NCBI GenBank assembly: GCA_041394885.1
Contig: JAWKHI010000060.1
Location: 1-32,864 of the forward strand
Origin: DSOI01 sp041394885
Lineage (GTDB): Bacteria; Acidobacteriota; Terriglobia; Bryobacterales; Bryobacteraceae
Reading direction: 5' to 3'
DNA length: 32,864 bases
The notes under the pieces were generated by a model. The model saw only the letters and a list, made by a program, of their open reading frames with translations. It had not been told where the DNA came from and did not search any database. Within the stretch, counting starts at the first letter, position 1. The number at the start of each line of letters is the position of its first letter. The translations under genes and the position numbers were made by a program. Below are positions 24,532 to 32,864 of the stretch, in pieces.

Positions 24532-25686
24532 CTATCGGTACAGCCAACGCGCCAAGTCGACATTGTGCCGGAAGAAATCCGCTTCCGGCGCTTTGTCGGC
24601 TTTGTACACCACCAGCGGAACCTCGGCTTCGCTCAGTCCCCCGTGGCTTCGGTATTCCGGCGGCAGCGCCAGCAATTCCGAATCCAGGCCGCCGAAGACT
24701 GTTTCCTGGTCCCCGAGGGCAACCAGTTCGCCAATTCGAGATGGCATCAGCCGAAACTCACGCGCCGCGTCCGGTCGCGTCAGGACGCGCACCACGCCCT
24801 CCAGCTTGCCAATCGCCTCAGCCGCGCGATCGGCATCGCGCGCAGACTTGAGGTGCACCCACGCCGTGCCGCCGAAGCCTCGGTGGTGCTTCAAATACTT
24901 GTCCTGCTCGGCGGAGATCGCCGTCCGGATCGGAACGCCTCGTGCTGCGCACGCCTTCTCCAAATCCCAGCACCGGCTCTTGTGGTGCATACCATGGTCG
25001 GCCGTTAGCAGTAACGCCGCGTCCGGAGCGGCATCGGCAAGCTCTCCTAGCAGCGCATCCAGTGCCTGCAGATGCCGCCGCGATTCCGACGCCTCCGGAG
25101 GCCACATGTGCATCGGGTAGTCCGTGGTGTGGATGTAAACGACTCCGATCTCCGGCCGGCGCCGCAACACATCGATTGCGGCTTTCAACAACCAGTGGTT
25201 GATCTCTGGACTATAGATATGCGGGGCCGGTCCCAGCCTCCCGGTCCACTCCGCTTCGGGCGCCTCTGCCGTCATCGCGATCTTCGCCCCGCGCGGCAAC
25301 AGACTCACCGTCTTCTTCTTCGCGGAAAGCAGCGCTGACTCCACGCCGCGGGAGCCTGCCCTCTCGAACAACGTCGGCCGCAGAACCAGGTCCGCGCTCT
25401 CCATGTATCGTTCACGTCCCGTCTCCTCGTCGAGGAAGAAGTTCGCTGTGATTCCGTGCTCCTCCGGCCATGCGCCGCAGCACACGCTCGCGTTGTTGGC
25501 ATTCGTCACCGAGGGCATCACCCCACCCACCGTCTTCGAGATGCCTTTCCGTTTCCACGACTCGAGCACCGGCATGGAACTGGCCGCCACGTAGTCGGCG
25601 CCCAACCCGTCCACCAAAAACACCACCGTTCGTTGCCTGCGCTGCAGAAACGCAGGAGCAGCCGCGAGGAGGGTTCGCCGAGTCAT
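24532..25686 (-). CDS. phnA: Phosphonoacetate hydrolase-like enzyme (alkaline phosphatase superfamily)
   Basis: The 384-residue enzyme most resembles phosphonoacetate hydrolase, which splits phosphonoacetate to acetate and phosphate with two zinc ions. Metal and nucleophile residues are in order: FLVDGLG (D26), VMPSVTNANN (T61 nucleophile), TTDYPMHMW (D189, H193), LTADHGM (D230, H231) and RSHGGLSEAEVP (His). The Lys-x-Lys pair that grips the substrate carboxylate in PhnA is present as SAKKKT (K123, K125), along with HGITANFFLDEETG. The start is ATG 25686, preceded by a -10 box; an earlier in-frame ATG at 25803 adds a non-conserved segment. The N-terminus MTRRTLLAAAPAFLQ looks like a short Tat leader, unusual because known PhnA is cytosolic. 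A related nucleotide pyrophosphatase is the alternative. Confidence 0.82.
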   Translation of the reverse strand: MTRRTLLAAAPAFLQRRQRTVVFLVDGLGADYVAASSMPVLESWKRKGISKTVGGVMPSVTNANNASVCCGAWPEEHGITANFFLDEETGRERYMESADLVLRPTLFERAGSRGVESALLSAKKKTVSLLPRGAKIAMTAEAPEAEWTGRLGPAPHIYSPEINHWLLKAAIDVLRRRPEIGVVYIHTTDYPMHMWPPEASESRRHLQALDALLGELADAAPDAALLLTADHGMHHKSRCWDLEKACAARGVPIRTAISAEQDKYLKHHRGFGGTAWVHLKSARDADRAAEAIGKLEGVVRVLTRPDAAREFRLMPSRIGELVALGDQETVFGGLDSELLALPPEYRSHGGLSEAEVPLVVYKADKAPEADFFRHNVDLARWLYR

Positions 25687-25831
25687 GCAGTATTTATAGC
25701 CCACTCGAATTTCAAATCCGTCACGAGCATTCAGTCTTCCGATCGAAACAGAGTATTCGTCAGCACGAAACCGAGGAACCCTAGACTGAAAAGGCCCGAC
25801 CAAAGCCCAAACAACGTATCTCAGGGGTCAT
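25687..25831. promoter_or_regulatory. Divergent promoter region; -10 box for the PhnA-like gene
   Basis: On the minus strand TATAAATA (TATAAA, complement of 25693-25698) ends six bases before the ATG at 25686, so transcription should begin at or next to the start codon. No -35 with normal spacing is clear; TGACGG is 19 bp away. On the plus strand AGGGG lies 4-5 bp before the TonB receptor ATG at 25832. No small gene is evident in these 145 bp. Confidence 0.4.
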
Positions 25832-28800
25832 ATGAATTGTCATTTCCGTTCCGCACTGCTGGTGTGTCTGTACGCCGCCGCTTCCTTCGCCCAGTCGACC
25901 ATGGGGATCGTGCTCGGCACCGTCCGCGATCCTTCCGGGTCCGTGGTTCAAGGTGCGAAAATCCGCCTCACAAGTTCGAATGAAAATATCTTCCGGGATT
26001 CTGTCTCCGATAACTTCGGCAACTATGAGTTCCAAAATGTGAAGCGCGGCATTTATGAGGTTTCGATCGCCGCCGCCGGGTTCCAGCCTTACATCTCGAA
26101 GAACATCCAGCTCGAAGCCCGCGCCACCGTGCGCGTTGACGCCGCCTTAGCCGTGGGTGAAGTCGCGCAGGCTGTGGAGGTCTCGGCCGCCGCCGGAGTG
26201 ATCGCCACGGACTCCCCGATGATCCAGTCGGCGCTATCGGCGGAGAAGGTCGTCTCTCTTCCCGCCAACGTGCGCGCCGGCGGATCCACCAGCCCCTACA
26301 ACTTGATCGCAACCCTGCCGGGTGTTCAGCCCGACAATGGCAACGGCTTCGGCATCCAAGGCGGCATCCCAGCCCAATCGGATTCCTCCGTGGACGGGAT
26401 CTCCATCACCACCGCCACCGGCAACAGCCCCATTCGCGAACTTTTCCCATCGGTGGAGACCATCGCTGAGATCCGTGTCCAGGGCGTCGGCAATACCGCT
26501 GAGTTCGGCACCCCTGGCGATGTCACCACCGTCTCCAAGTCCGGAACCAACAAGCTGCACGGGGCGCTGTTCTGGTATCACCAGAACAAGGCGCTCGACG
26601 CCCGCTCATTCGGACAGTCAAGGTTGCCTGCCAAGATCGGCAATACCTTCGGAGCCAGCGCGGGTGGCCCGGTCTTCGTCCCGAAGCTCTACAACGGCCG
26701 TGACCGCACGTTCTTCTTCTTCACCTGGGAATCTCTCCGCTTTCCGCGTCAATCGACGATTCAAAACTCCGTGCCCACCGCGCGCATGAAGCAAGGCGAC
26801 TTCGGCGCGGAAGGCGTCGCCGTTCGCGATCCTCTCACCGGGCAGCCATTTCCCGGGGCTCTGATTCCCGCCAGCCGCATCAACGCTGTCTCCCGCGCCG
26901 TTCTTCCGTTCTACCCGGATCCAAACATTGGCGCCGGCGACCGCTTCACCGCCGCGAACTTCATCGACAATCGCTCCGCCACTATCCGATCCGATCAGTT
27001 CGACGTCCGTATCGATCACCAATTCTCTCAGCGCCAGTTCGTTTTCGCCCGCTACTCAAAGAAGACTTTTCCCTCACTCGCGCCGAACAACTTGCTCCTC
27101 CCCACGGACACTGTTCAGAACGGCTACCACTCCGGCGTGATCTCCCACACGATGACCATCCGGCCGAACTTGTTCAACGAATTTCGCGCCGGAGTCAACT
27201 ATAGCTTCTCGGAGCGCGACTTCCCCTTCGATGGGCTCTCGTTCCTACGCTCCCTCAACCTGCGGGACATCCCCGACAACCCCATCTACAATGGCATTCC
27301 GGCGTTTCAAGTTGACCGCTTCACCAGCTTCGCCAAGGGCCGGCCCGGCTTCTCCCGCTCCTGGAACACCCAGTTCATCGACAACATGAGCTGGATCCGA
27401 GGGCGCCACACCATCAAGTTCGGCGCCGATGTCCGCCGCCTCCGCGGTGAGTCAAACATCAGTTTCATCACCGGTGACTCCTACGGCGACTTCTCATTCA
27501 ACGGCAACTTCACCGGAAACCCGTGGGGCGACTTCCTCCTCGGCACGCCCGTCCAATCCTCAATCGCCGACCTTCGCAAGGACAACGACGGCCGTTCGGT
27601 CCACTTCAAGGCGTACATTCAGGACTCGTTCCGCTTCTCGCCGAAACTCACCATCGACTATGGCGTCCGTTGGGAGTTCCATCCCGGCTACACCGATGCG
27701 GGCCTGAACATCGGCAACTTCGACCGCACGATCCCGCGCACCGGACGCGTCCTCATCCCCTCCGATCCCGAAGCGCCCACCTTCATCGGCCCCGGCGTTC
27801 GCGCCACCATCAACGCCTGCCCCGGTCCCGAGATCAACGGAGTCGGGTGCACGCCCATCGTCTCCGCCAAGGACGCCGGACTCCCCGAGGGCCTTCGCAA
27901 GAACTACTACAAGCAGTTCCTGCCCCGCCTGGGCCTAGCCTACCGCGTGAATGACAAGACCACCGTGCGCGCCTCGGCCGGCATATACAACATGATCATC
28001 ATGGGCTCGGTATTCTACTCGCTCACCAGCACCGTGCAGTCCGACGTTCGCTCGTTTCAGAACGTCAGTACCGACGGCAGACCCATCTTCACCTTGCCAG
28101 CCACGCGCACTTCCTCGAGCGGGGTGAATTCCGGTACGGTCGGAACTTTCGAGTTCCGTACCGCCAACCAGATCGACTTCCGCCCGCCGCAAATGTATCA
28201 GTGGAGCCTCTCCATCGATAGGCAGATCGCACAGTCGATGGGCCTGCGGATTTCGTATATCGGAAACAAGTCGAGCCAGATGCCCTGGGCGCCCGATATC
28301 AACCAGCCGCAGTCCTCTACAAGCTACTTCTCGCAACGGCCACTGACTGACCGTCCCTTCCCGCACTGGGGACTCATCTATTCCCGCGACGCGGGCGCGA
28401 ACTCTGTCTATAACGCACTCCAACTCGAGGTGAATCGCCGGTTCTCGAAAGGCCTCTCATTCAACACCGCCTACACGCTGGCCAAGAACCTCGCCGACAA
28501 CGCGGGTCCCAATCCCGGGGGCTGGGCCGGCGAAACCGGCGGCGGACGCGTGACCAATTCCTTAGACCGCCGTGCCGACCGCGGCGACGTCTACGCCACG
28601 CGCCGCCACCGCAACGTCACCACGCTCGTCTACGAGCTACCAATCGGAAAGAACCGCGCCCATCTTTCCAACCTGAATCGCTTCGCTGACGCGGTCGTCG
28701 GCGGCTGGAGTCTGTCGTCGATCCTCACCCTGCAAACCGGTCCGTTCCTGACGCCCGTCTTCAGCGGTGGCGACCCTTCAGGCACGAATGCTCCCCGCCG

Positions 28801-29236
28801 TGGCGCCCAGCGCCCGGATCGGACTGGCGCAGCAAACGGTACCCTCGACAGCCCTTCGGCCGCCCGTTGGCTCGACCGTTCGGCTTTCGTCTGCCCCGGG
28901 CGTGGAGCCGGTGCGCTCCAGTTCAACTGCTCTGTTGGGGTTGTGCCTGGACGCGATCCCGCTCCCATCGCCCGCTTCGGAAATTCCGGTGTCGGCATCG
29001 TGCTCGGGCCGGCCACCGTGGGATGGAATCTCGGCATGGGCAAGCGCATTCAGATCGCCGAACGCGCCTCGCTCCGCTTGGAAGGCTCCTTCACGAACCT
29101 TCCGAACCGCGTCAATCTCAGCGACCCGAATCTCAACATCGCCGACAACAACTTCGGCCGCATCACCAGCGCCCGCGGCGGCGAGGTCTTCGGCGGCGGC
29201 AGGACCGGCCAGGTCTCGCTCCGGCTCGAATTCTGA
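25832..29236 (+). CDS. Oar-like TonB-dependent receptor, intact
   Basis: The 1134-residue receptor has a signal peptide (MNCHFRSALLVCLYAAASFAQ) and a carboxypeptidase-regulatory-like domain (about 22-110: IVLGTVRDPSGSVVQGAKI, YEFQNVKRGIYEVSIAAAGF). The plug (about 125-260) has SSVDGISITTATG, VQGVGNTAEFGTPGDV and SKSGTNKLHGALFWYHQN. The barrel includes SWIRGRHTIKFGADVRRL and ends VSLRLEF. ATG 25832 is preceded by AGGGG. The plug's DGxxN box is divergent (VDGISI), so its ligand group may differ from that of the neighbouring receptors. It is divergent from the PhnA-like gene and 39 bp upstream of the next receptor, with which it likely forms an operon. Ligand unknown. Confidence 0.93.
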   Translation: MNCHFRSALLVCLYAAASFAQSTMGIVLGTVRDPSGSVVQGAKIRLTSSNENIFRDSVSDNFGNYEFQNVKRGIYEVSIAAAGFQPYISKNIQLEARATVRVDAALAVGEVAQAVEVSAAAGVIATDSPMIQSALSAEKVVSLPANVRAGGSTSPYNLIATLPGVQPDNGNGFGIQGGIPAQSDSSVDGISITTATGNSPIRELFPSVETIAEIRVQGVGNTAEFGTPGDVTTVSKSGTNKLHGALFWYHQNKALDARSFGQSRLPAKIGNTFGASAGGPVFVPKLYNGRDRTFFFFTWESLRFPRQSTIQNSVPTARMKQGDFGAEGVAVRDPLTGQPFPGALIPASRINAVSRAVLPFYPDPNIGAGDRFTAANFIDNRSATIRSDQFDVRIDHQFSQRQFVFARYSKKTFPSLAPNNLLLPTDTVQNGYHSGVISHTMTIRPNLFNEFRAGVNYSFSERDFPFDGLSFLRSLNLRDIPDNPIYNGIPAFQVDRFTSFAKGRPGFSRSWNTQFIDNMSWIRGRHTIKFGADVRRLRGESNISFITGDSYGDFSFNGNFTGNPWGDFLLGTPVQSSIADLRKDNDGRSVHFKAYIQDSFRFSPKLTIDYGVRWEFHPGYTDAGLNIGNFDRTIPRTGRVLIPSDPEAPTFIGPGVRATINACPGPEINGVGCTPIVSAKDAGLPEGLRKNYYKQFLPRLGLAYRVNDKTTVRASAGIYNMIIMGSVFYSLTSTVQSDVRSFQNVSTDGRPIFTLPATRTSSSGVNSGTVGTFEFRTANQIDFRPPQMYQWSLSIDRQIAQSMGLRISYIGNKSSQMPWAPDINQPQSSTSYFSQRPLTDRPFPHWGLIYSRDAGANSVYNALQLEVNRRFSKGLSFNTAYTLAKNLADNAGPNPGGWAGETGGGRVTNSLDRRADRGDVYATRRHRNVTTLVYELPIGKNRAHLSNLNRFADAVVGGWSLSSILTLQTGPFLTPVFSGGDPSGTNAPRRGAQRPDRTGAANGTLDSPSAARWLDRSAFVCPGRGAGALQFNCSVGVVPGRDPAPIARFGNSGVGIVLGPATVGWNLGMGKRIQIAERASLRLEGSFTNLPNRVNLSDPNLNIADNNFGRITSARGGEVFGGGRTGQVSLRLEF

Positions 29237-29275
29237 CCTCTCGCCAATCGTCAATTCAAACCATCTGGAGGTGAA

Positions 29276-32121
29276 ATGTTACTGCGCTACTTGCTCGTCG
29301 TGTCACTGCTCTGCACCGCTGGTTTCGCCCAGTCCAACGCCAGCGACGGCGCCATCGACGGCTTTGTTCAGGATGAGTCCGGAGCCTTTCTTTCTGGTGC
29401 TAAGGTGACTGTCCGGAACATTCATACCAATGTGGAAACCGAAGCCCTCACCAATGGATCCGGCTACTACCGGATGCCGCTGCTCCGCATCGGTGAATAC
29501 GAAGTAAAGGCCCAGGCGGCCGGTTTCGCGGACTTCACGCAATCCGGCATTCAACTCTCGGTCGGCAAACAGGCCCGCGTGAACGTCACGCTCAAGGTTG
29601 GGCAGGTGTCGGACTCGGTCACTGTAACCGCCGACGCCGGCATCGTCGAGGTCGGCGCGGCGCCCACCATCGAGGAAGTGGTTAATGAGAAGGCGGTTCG
29701 CAGCCTCCCCATCACGTCGCGGAACGTTTACAACTTCCACCTGCTCGGCCCCGGCGTGAAAGGAATCCCCAGCACCGGATTCGGAACAACCCAGTTCACC
29801 TTCGGCGGCCACAATCGTTCCGCTTGGTCGGTGGATGGCCTCGACAATACCCAGCGGCGTTTCAATCGCCAGATTCGCCTCGTGATCAGCACGCCGGAGT
29901 CGGTCCAGGAAATGCAGGTTATCTCCGGCGCCTACTCCGCTGAGTTCGGCCGCGCCGCCGGTGGTGTCATCAACGTCATCAGCCGATCCGGCACCAACGA
30001 CCTTCACTTCGGTGGCATGTGGCTCTACCGTCCGCGCCAGACAGCGGCTCGCCCTCCCCTGGCCGCCACCAAGCCCAACCAGAAGTGGTGGATGATCGGT
30101 GGCAATGCCGCCGGCGCCCTCTCCAAAGACCGCCTGTGGTTCTTCATCAACGACGAGTACAATCCTCTCAAGGTCCCCCAGCCGGTAACCATCAACCCGG
30201 ATGTTGCGCGCATTCTGCAAATCTCGCTTCCGATCTCGGCAACTCGCCGTTCGGCGAGACCTTCACACCTGAGCGCCAAACTCAACTTCCGGCTCAGTGA
30301 CCGTAATAGCGGGTTCATCCGCTACAACCGCTTCACCAACGATCAACCCGGTGGCGGCGGCGGACTGACCACCATCGGCCGCAGCACTACCTTCGAAGAC
30401 CGCATGAACGGCGGCGCGGCACAGTTCACCACGGTCATCAGCCCCACCGTGCTCAACGAGATCCGTTTCGGCATCAACCGCCGCGCCGAAACCCGATTGC
30501 CGGTCGGACAGATCCAACCGGGCAGCGCCGCCGTCAACATCAGCGGGACAGCGAACTTCGGCGTCAATCCACTCGCCGGATCGGCCAGCGTCGAAACCAG
30601 CACGCAGATCATTGATAACCTCACCTGGACCCGGGGAAACACACAATGAAGGCCGGCGTCGACTTTCAGACAACCGGCTACGATGTCACCAGTGCGCAGA
30701 ACGTGCTGTTCCTGTTCAACGGTCTCGGCGCCGTCGCCGCCCGCCCTGCGGTCACTCCACTCGACCAATATCTACGGGCTGTGGCTGGCGAAATCGATCC
30801 GGCCACCGGGCGCCCCTATACCTACACCCAGTTGCAGCAGACCATCGGCGACGCGTTCGTCGCATTACGCTATAACTTCGTGAACTTCTTCGCGCAGGAT
30901 GAGTTCCGAGTGAGTCCCGGACTTACTCTGAACTTCGGGCTTCGCTACGAACTGGTTCTGAACCCGCTTCTCGACGACCAGGCGCCTTTCGAGCTCTCGC
31001 GAAAGATCAATAACGACACCAACAACATCGCCCCCCGGTTCGGCTTTTCCTGGTCTCCGTGGGCCAGCAACAAGACAGTGGTCCGGGGCGGGTACGGCAT
31101 CTACTACGATTCACCCAGTCTCGCCGGGCCACTGAGCGCAGCGCAGAACAACGGCCGCAGACTGTTCAACTACGTCGTGCCCGGCACCGATCCTCGCGCG
31201 CCGCGCTTTCCGAATCTCCTCACCGCCGGCAACGCCTTTGCCGCCACCCCGCCGACGATCACCGCCTTTCCCAGCGATTTCCAGGTGATGTACGGCCACA
31301 ACGCGAGCCTGCAACTCGAACGGCAGATCCTCAAAGATCTCGCCGTCAACTTTCAATACCAGTTCTGGGGCCACCGCTTCGCGCCCTACAGCCGCGACAT
31401 CAACCTCCCAGCGCCGGTGCGGACGCTGGACGACGGCCGGCCCGTCTACCAGGGCTCGGCCAACCGTCCAGACCCGCGGTTCCGCGGCATCAACCTCCTC
31501 GAATCGGGCGCCAATAGCAACTACAACAGCCTCGATGTGACCCTCACCAAGCGATTCCAGCGCGGCTTCCAGATGTCGGCGACATGGTCCTGGTCTCACG
31601 CACTCAGCGACGGCGACCTGGAAGGTGGCGCTCTCTCAAATCCCGCCAGCCGCCGTACCGACTACGGCAACTCCAACGCCGATGTCCGCCACAACCTCGT
31701 CCTCAACGCGCTCTACGCCCCCGTCTTCCATGGACCGCCAAGCCGCTTCCTGAATGGCTTCGAGTTCTCGAGCGTATTGTTCTACAACAGCGGATACCCG
31801 GTTAACGCCACCGCCGGCCTGGACCTCAATCAGGACCTGGTCCTTAACGACCGTGCCCTCTTCCGGGGCCGCAATGCCTTCAGCGGACCCGCGTTTTTTC
31901 AGTGGGACGCGCGCCTGGTCCGCAAGATCCGCATTGCTGAACGCCACACTCTCGAGTTGATCGCGGAATCCGAGAACTTCCTGAATCGCCTGAATCCCAA
32001 CTGCAGTATTGCCGGCTGTTCCGGAGCCGTGCAGAGCCGCGAAGGCTTGGCCGACTTCGGAAGGATTCTCTCCACGCGGCCCGGCCGCCAGTTCCAGTTC
32101 GGAATGAGGTATTGGTTCTGA
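29276..32121 (+). pseudogene. Oar-like TonB-dependent receptor split by a -1 frame break
   Basis: The first frame (29276-30649) encodes the signal peptide (MLLRYLLVVSLLCTAGFAQ), a carboxypeptidase-regulatory-like domain, a plug (SVDGLDNTQRRFN, ISGAYSAEFGRAAGGVINV, SRSGTNDLHFGGMWLY) and early barrel, ending TWTRGNTQ-stop. The second frame (from 30646) continues with the rest of the barrel, beginning MKAGVDFQTTG and ending FGMRYWF. Joining them by one backward step gives TWTRGNHTMKAGVDFQ, matching the family's usual RGKHTxKxGxDFQ text. One base is therefore lost near 30637, or a ribosomal slip occurs. Strong GGAGG (29267-29271) precedes the ATG. The gene lies between an intact receptor and a nuclease-like gene, which overlaps its last base, and has no other lesion. 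A total of about 948 residues would result. Confidence 0.85.
30634..30640 (+). other. G_GGA_AAC heptamer, in-phase -1 slippery site at the frame break
   Basis: Zero-frame codons are CGG GGA AAC ACA CAA TGA, so G-GGA-AAC fits X_XXY_YYZ in the right phase. A -1 slip gives CAC ACA ATG AAG (HTMK), continuing the receptor. Downstream, GCCGG (30652-30656) can pair with CCGGC (30674-30678), a weak five-base-pair stem. No upstream Shine-Dalgarno stimulator is evident. Loss of one A from an ancestral GGGGAAAAC would create the same heptamer by chance. Confidence 0.5.
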
Positions 32122-32864
32122 TGAGAAAGCAACTCCTTGTACTGGCCGCCCTCCTCGTTTTCGCTCCGGTGCTCGACGCTTGGGGTTTGCGCGGCCATTC
32201 CAACATCAACCGCGCCGCGGTTCGCACGCTCCCGGCTGATGGTCCGCTCTTCCTGCAGGCGCACGAGGACTGGATCGCCTACCTCTCGATCATCCCCGAC
32301 ACGTGGCGCAGTCCGGCCGAGCCGTTCGCCAAGATCATCGAAGATCCGAACCATGGCTGGTTCAAGGAACAGTTCGCCTTCCTGAATCCGATTCCACGAT
32401 CCCGCTACGAATTCGTCATCGCGATCTACGAAGAACACCGGCGCTTGGCAGCCAGCGGATCCGGCGCGGCCAAACTCACCAACGTCCGCTGGACCGGGAC
32501 CCTTCCGTATGCTGCCGTCGAAACCTACGAGCGTATGAAAGCCGCCATGCGTAGGTATCGCTCCGCGAAGGCCGCGGACCAGGACACGCGCCTCGTCGAA
32601 CTCGAGATCGCCTCCTACATGGGCCGCCTCGGTCACTACACCGGCGACGGCGCTCAACCTCTTCACTGCACCATCCATCACGATGGCTGGCAAGGCCCCA
32701 ACCCCTACGGCTACACCACGGACCCCAAAATCCACGGCCGTTTCGAGTCCGCCTTCGTCGACCTCATCCAGGCCGAGGTATCCAGTTTCGCGCAACGCAT
32801 CGCACCCGCCCGTCACCTCGCCGATCCGTTTCTGGCCGTGCTCGCCCACCTGGACCGGTCCGCT
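32121..32864 (+). CDS. Secreted S1/P1 nuclease or zinc phospholipase C family, C-terminus missing
   Basis: The 248 codons run to the window edge without a stop. The signal peptide is MRKQLLVLAALLVFAPVLDA. The predicted mature N-terminal residue is W21, which in this superfamily coordinates zinc through its amino group. H26 follows in WGLRGH at the S1/P1 spacing. SIIPDTWR (D60) and H78 are further candidate ligands. GHYTGDGAQPLH has the H-x3-D-x5-H arrangement of the zinc site, and KIHGRFE has H-x3-E as in bacterial phospholipase C. The family cleaves nucleic acids (3'-nucleotides or single-stranded DNA/RNA) or phospholipids outside the cell, so it would yield phosphate esters. Its ATG overlaps the stop of the TonB receptor (TGATG), implying co-translation. 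Confidence 0.87.
   Translation, partial: MRKQLLVLAALLVFAPVLDAWGLRGHSNINRAAVRTLPADGPLFLQAHEDWIAYLSIIPDTWRSPAEPFAKIIEDPNHGWFKEQFAFLNPIPRSRYEFVIAIYEEHRRLAASGSGAAKLTNVRWTGTLPYAAVETYERMKAAMRRYRSAKAADQDTRLVELEIASYMGRLGHYTGDGAQPLHCTIHHDGWQGPNPYGYTTDPKIHGRFESAFVDLIQAEVSSFAQRIAPARHLADPFLAVLAHLDRSA

Noticed and set aside
30646..32121. Second half of the split receptor as an independent gene starting at ATG 30646
   Set aside because: It begins inside the barrel, lacks a signal peptide and plug, and continues the conserved text of the upstream frame.
1..32864. CRISPR array, tRNA/rRNA, insertion sequence, prophage or toxin-antitoxin locus
   Set aside because: I found no regular spaced repeats, RNA-gene sequence, transposase motifs, terminal inverted repeats or phage genes on either strand.

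Overview
The window reads as GC-rich, densely coded bacterial chromosome, probably from an Acidobacteriota lineage (Solibacter/Bryobacter-like). That placement is inferred from four very large Oar-like TonB-dependent receptors with N-terminal carboxypeptidase-regulatory domains, from several short Tat leaders, and from the style of the accessory genes. No rRNA, tRNA, insertion sequence, phage gene or CRISPR array is visible.

Layout. From 1 to 7444 all genes are on the minus strand: a PhoX-type phosphatase cut by the window edge, a TonB-dependent receptor broken by one stop and two frameshifts, a Tat-exported protein of unknown function, a GT4 glycosyltransferase and a small membrane protein. 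From 7645 the plus strand carries an exported glycerophosphodiester phosphodiesterase, an organophosphate-type MFS transporter and a FAD oxidase of the phosphonate-associated kind. These run head-on into a minus-strand pstS-pstC-pstA-pstB2-pstB1 phosphate importer (15485-11248). Divergent from pstS lies a tightly overlapping plus-strand trio: Zn alcohol dehydrogenase, phosphonoacetaldehyde hydrolase (PhnX) and a PhnZ-like HD-domain oxygenase. Then come an atypical pyruvate kinase and a retropepsin-like protease (both minus), a TonB receptor (plus), a phosphonoacetate-hydrolase-like enzyme (PhnA family, minus), and a plus-strand operon of two further TonB receptors and a secreted S1/P1 nuclease/phospholipase-C-type enzyme that runs off the right edge.

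How the genes may work together. The theme is phosphorus acquisition. Exported enzymes (PhoX, GDPD, S1/P1-type) would free phosphate from esters and nucleic acid or lipid, Pst would import it, and the FAD oxidase, PhnX, PhnZ-like and PhnA-like enzymes would break C-P bonds. The pst operon sits inverted inside the phosphonate genes. The two Pst ATPases have complementary motif losses that would give a heterodimer with one intact and one degenerate ATP site.

Two of the four TonB receptors are disrupted in this sequence. In one, the frame break falls on an in-phase G_GGA_AAC slippery heptamer. Sequencing or assembly error must be excluded before either is called a pseudogene or a recoded gene.
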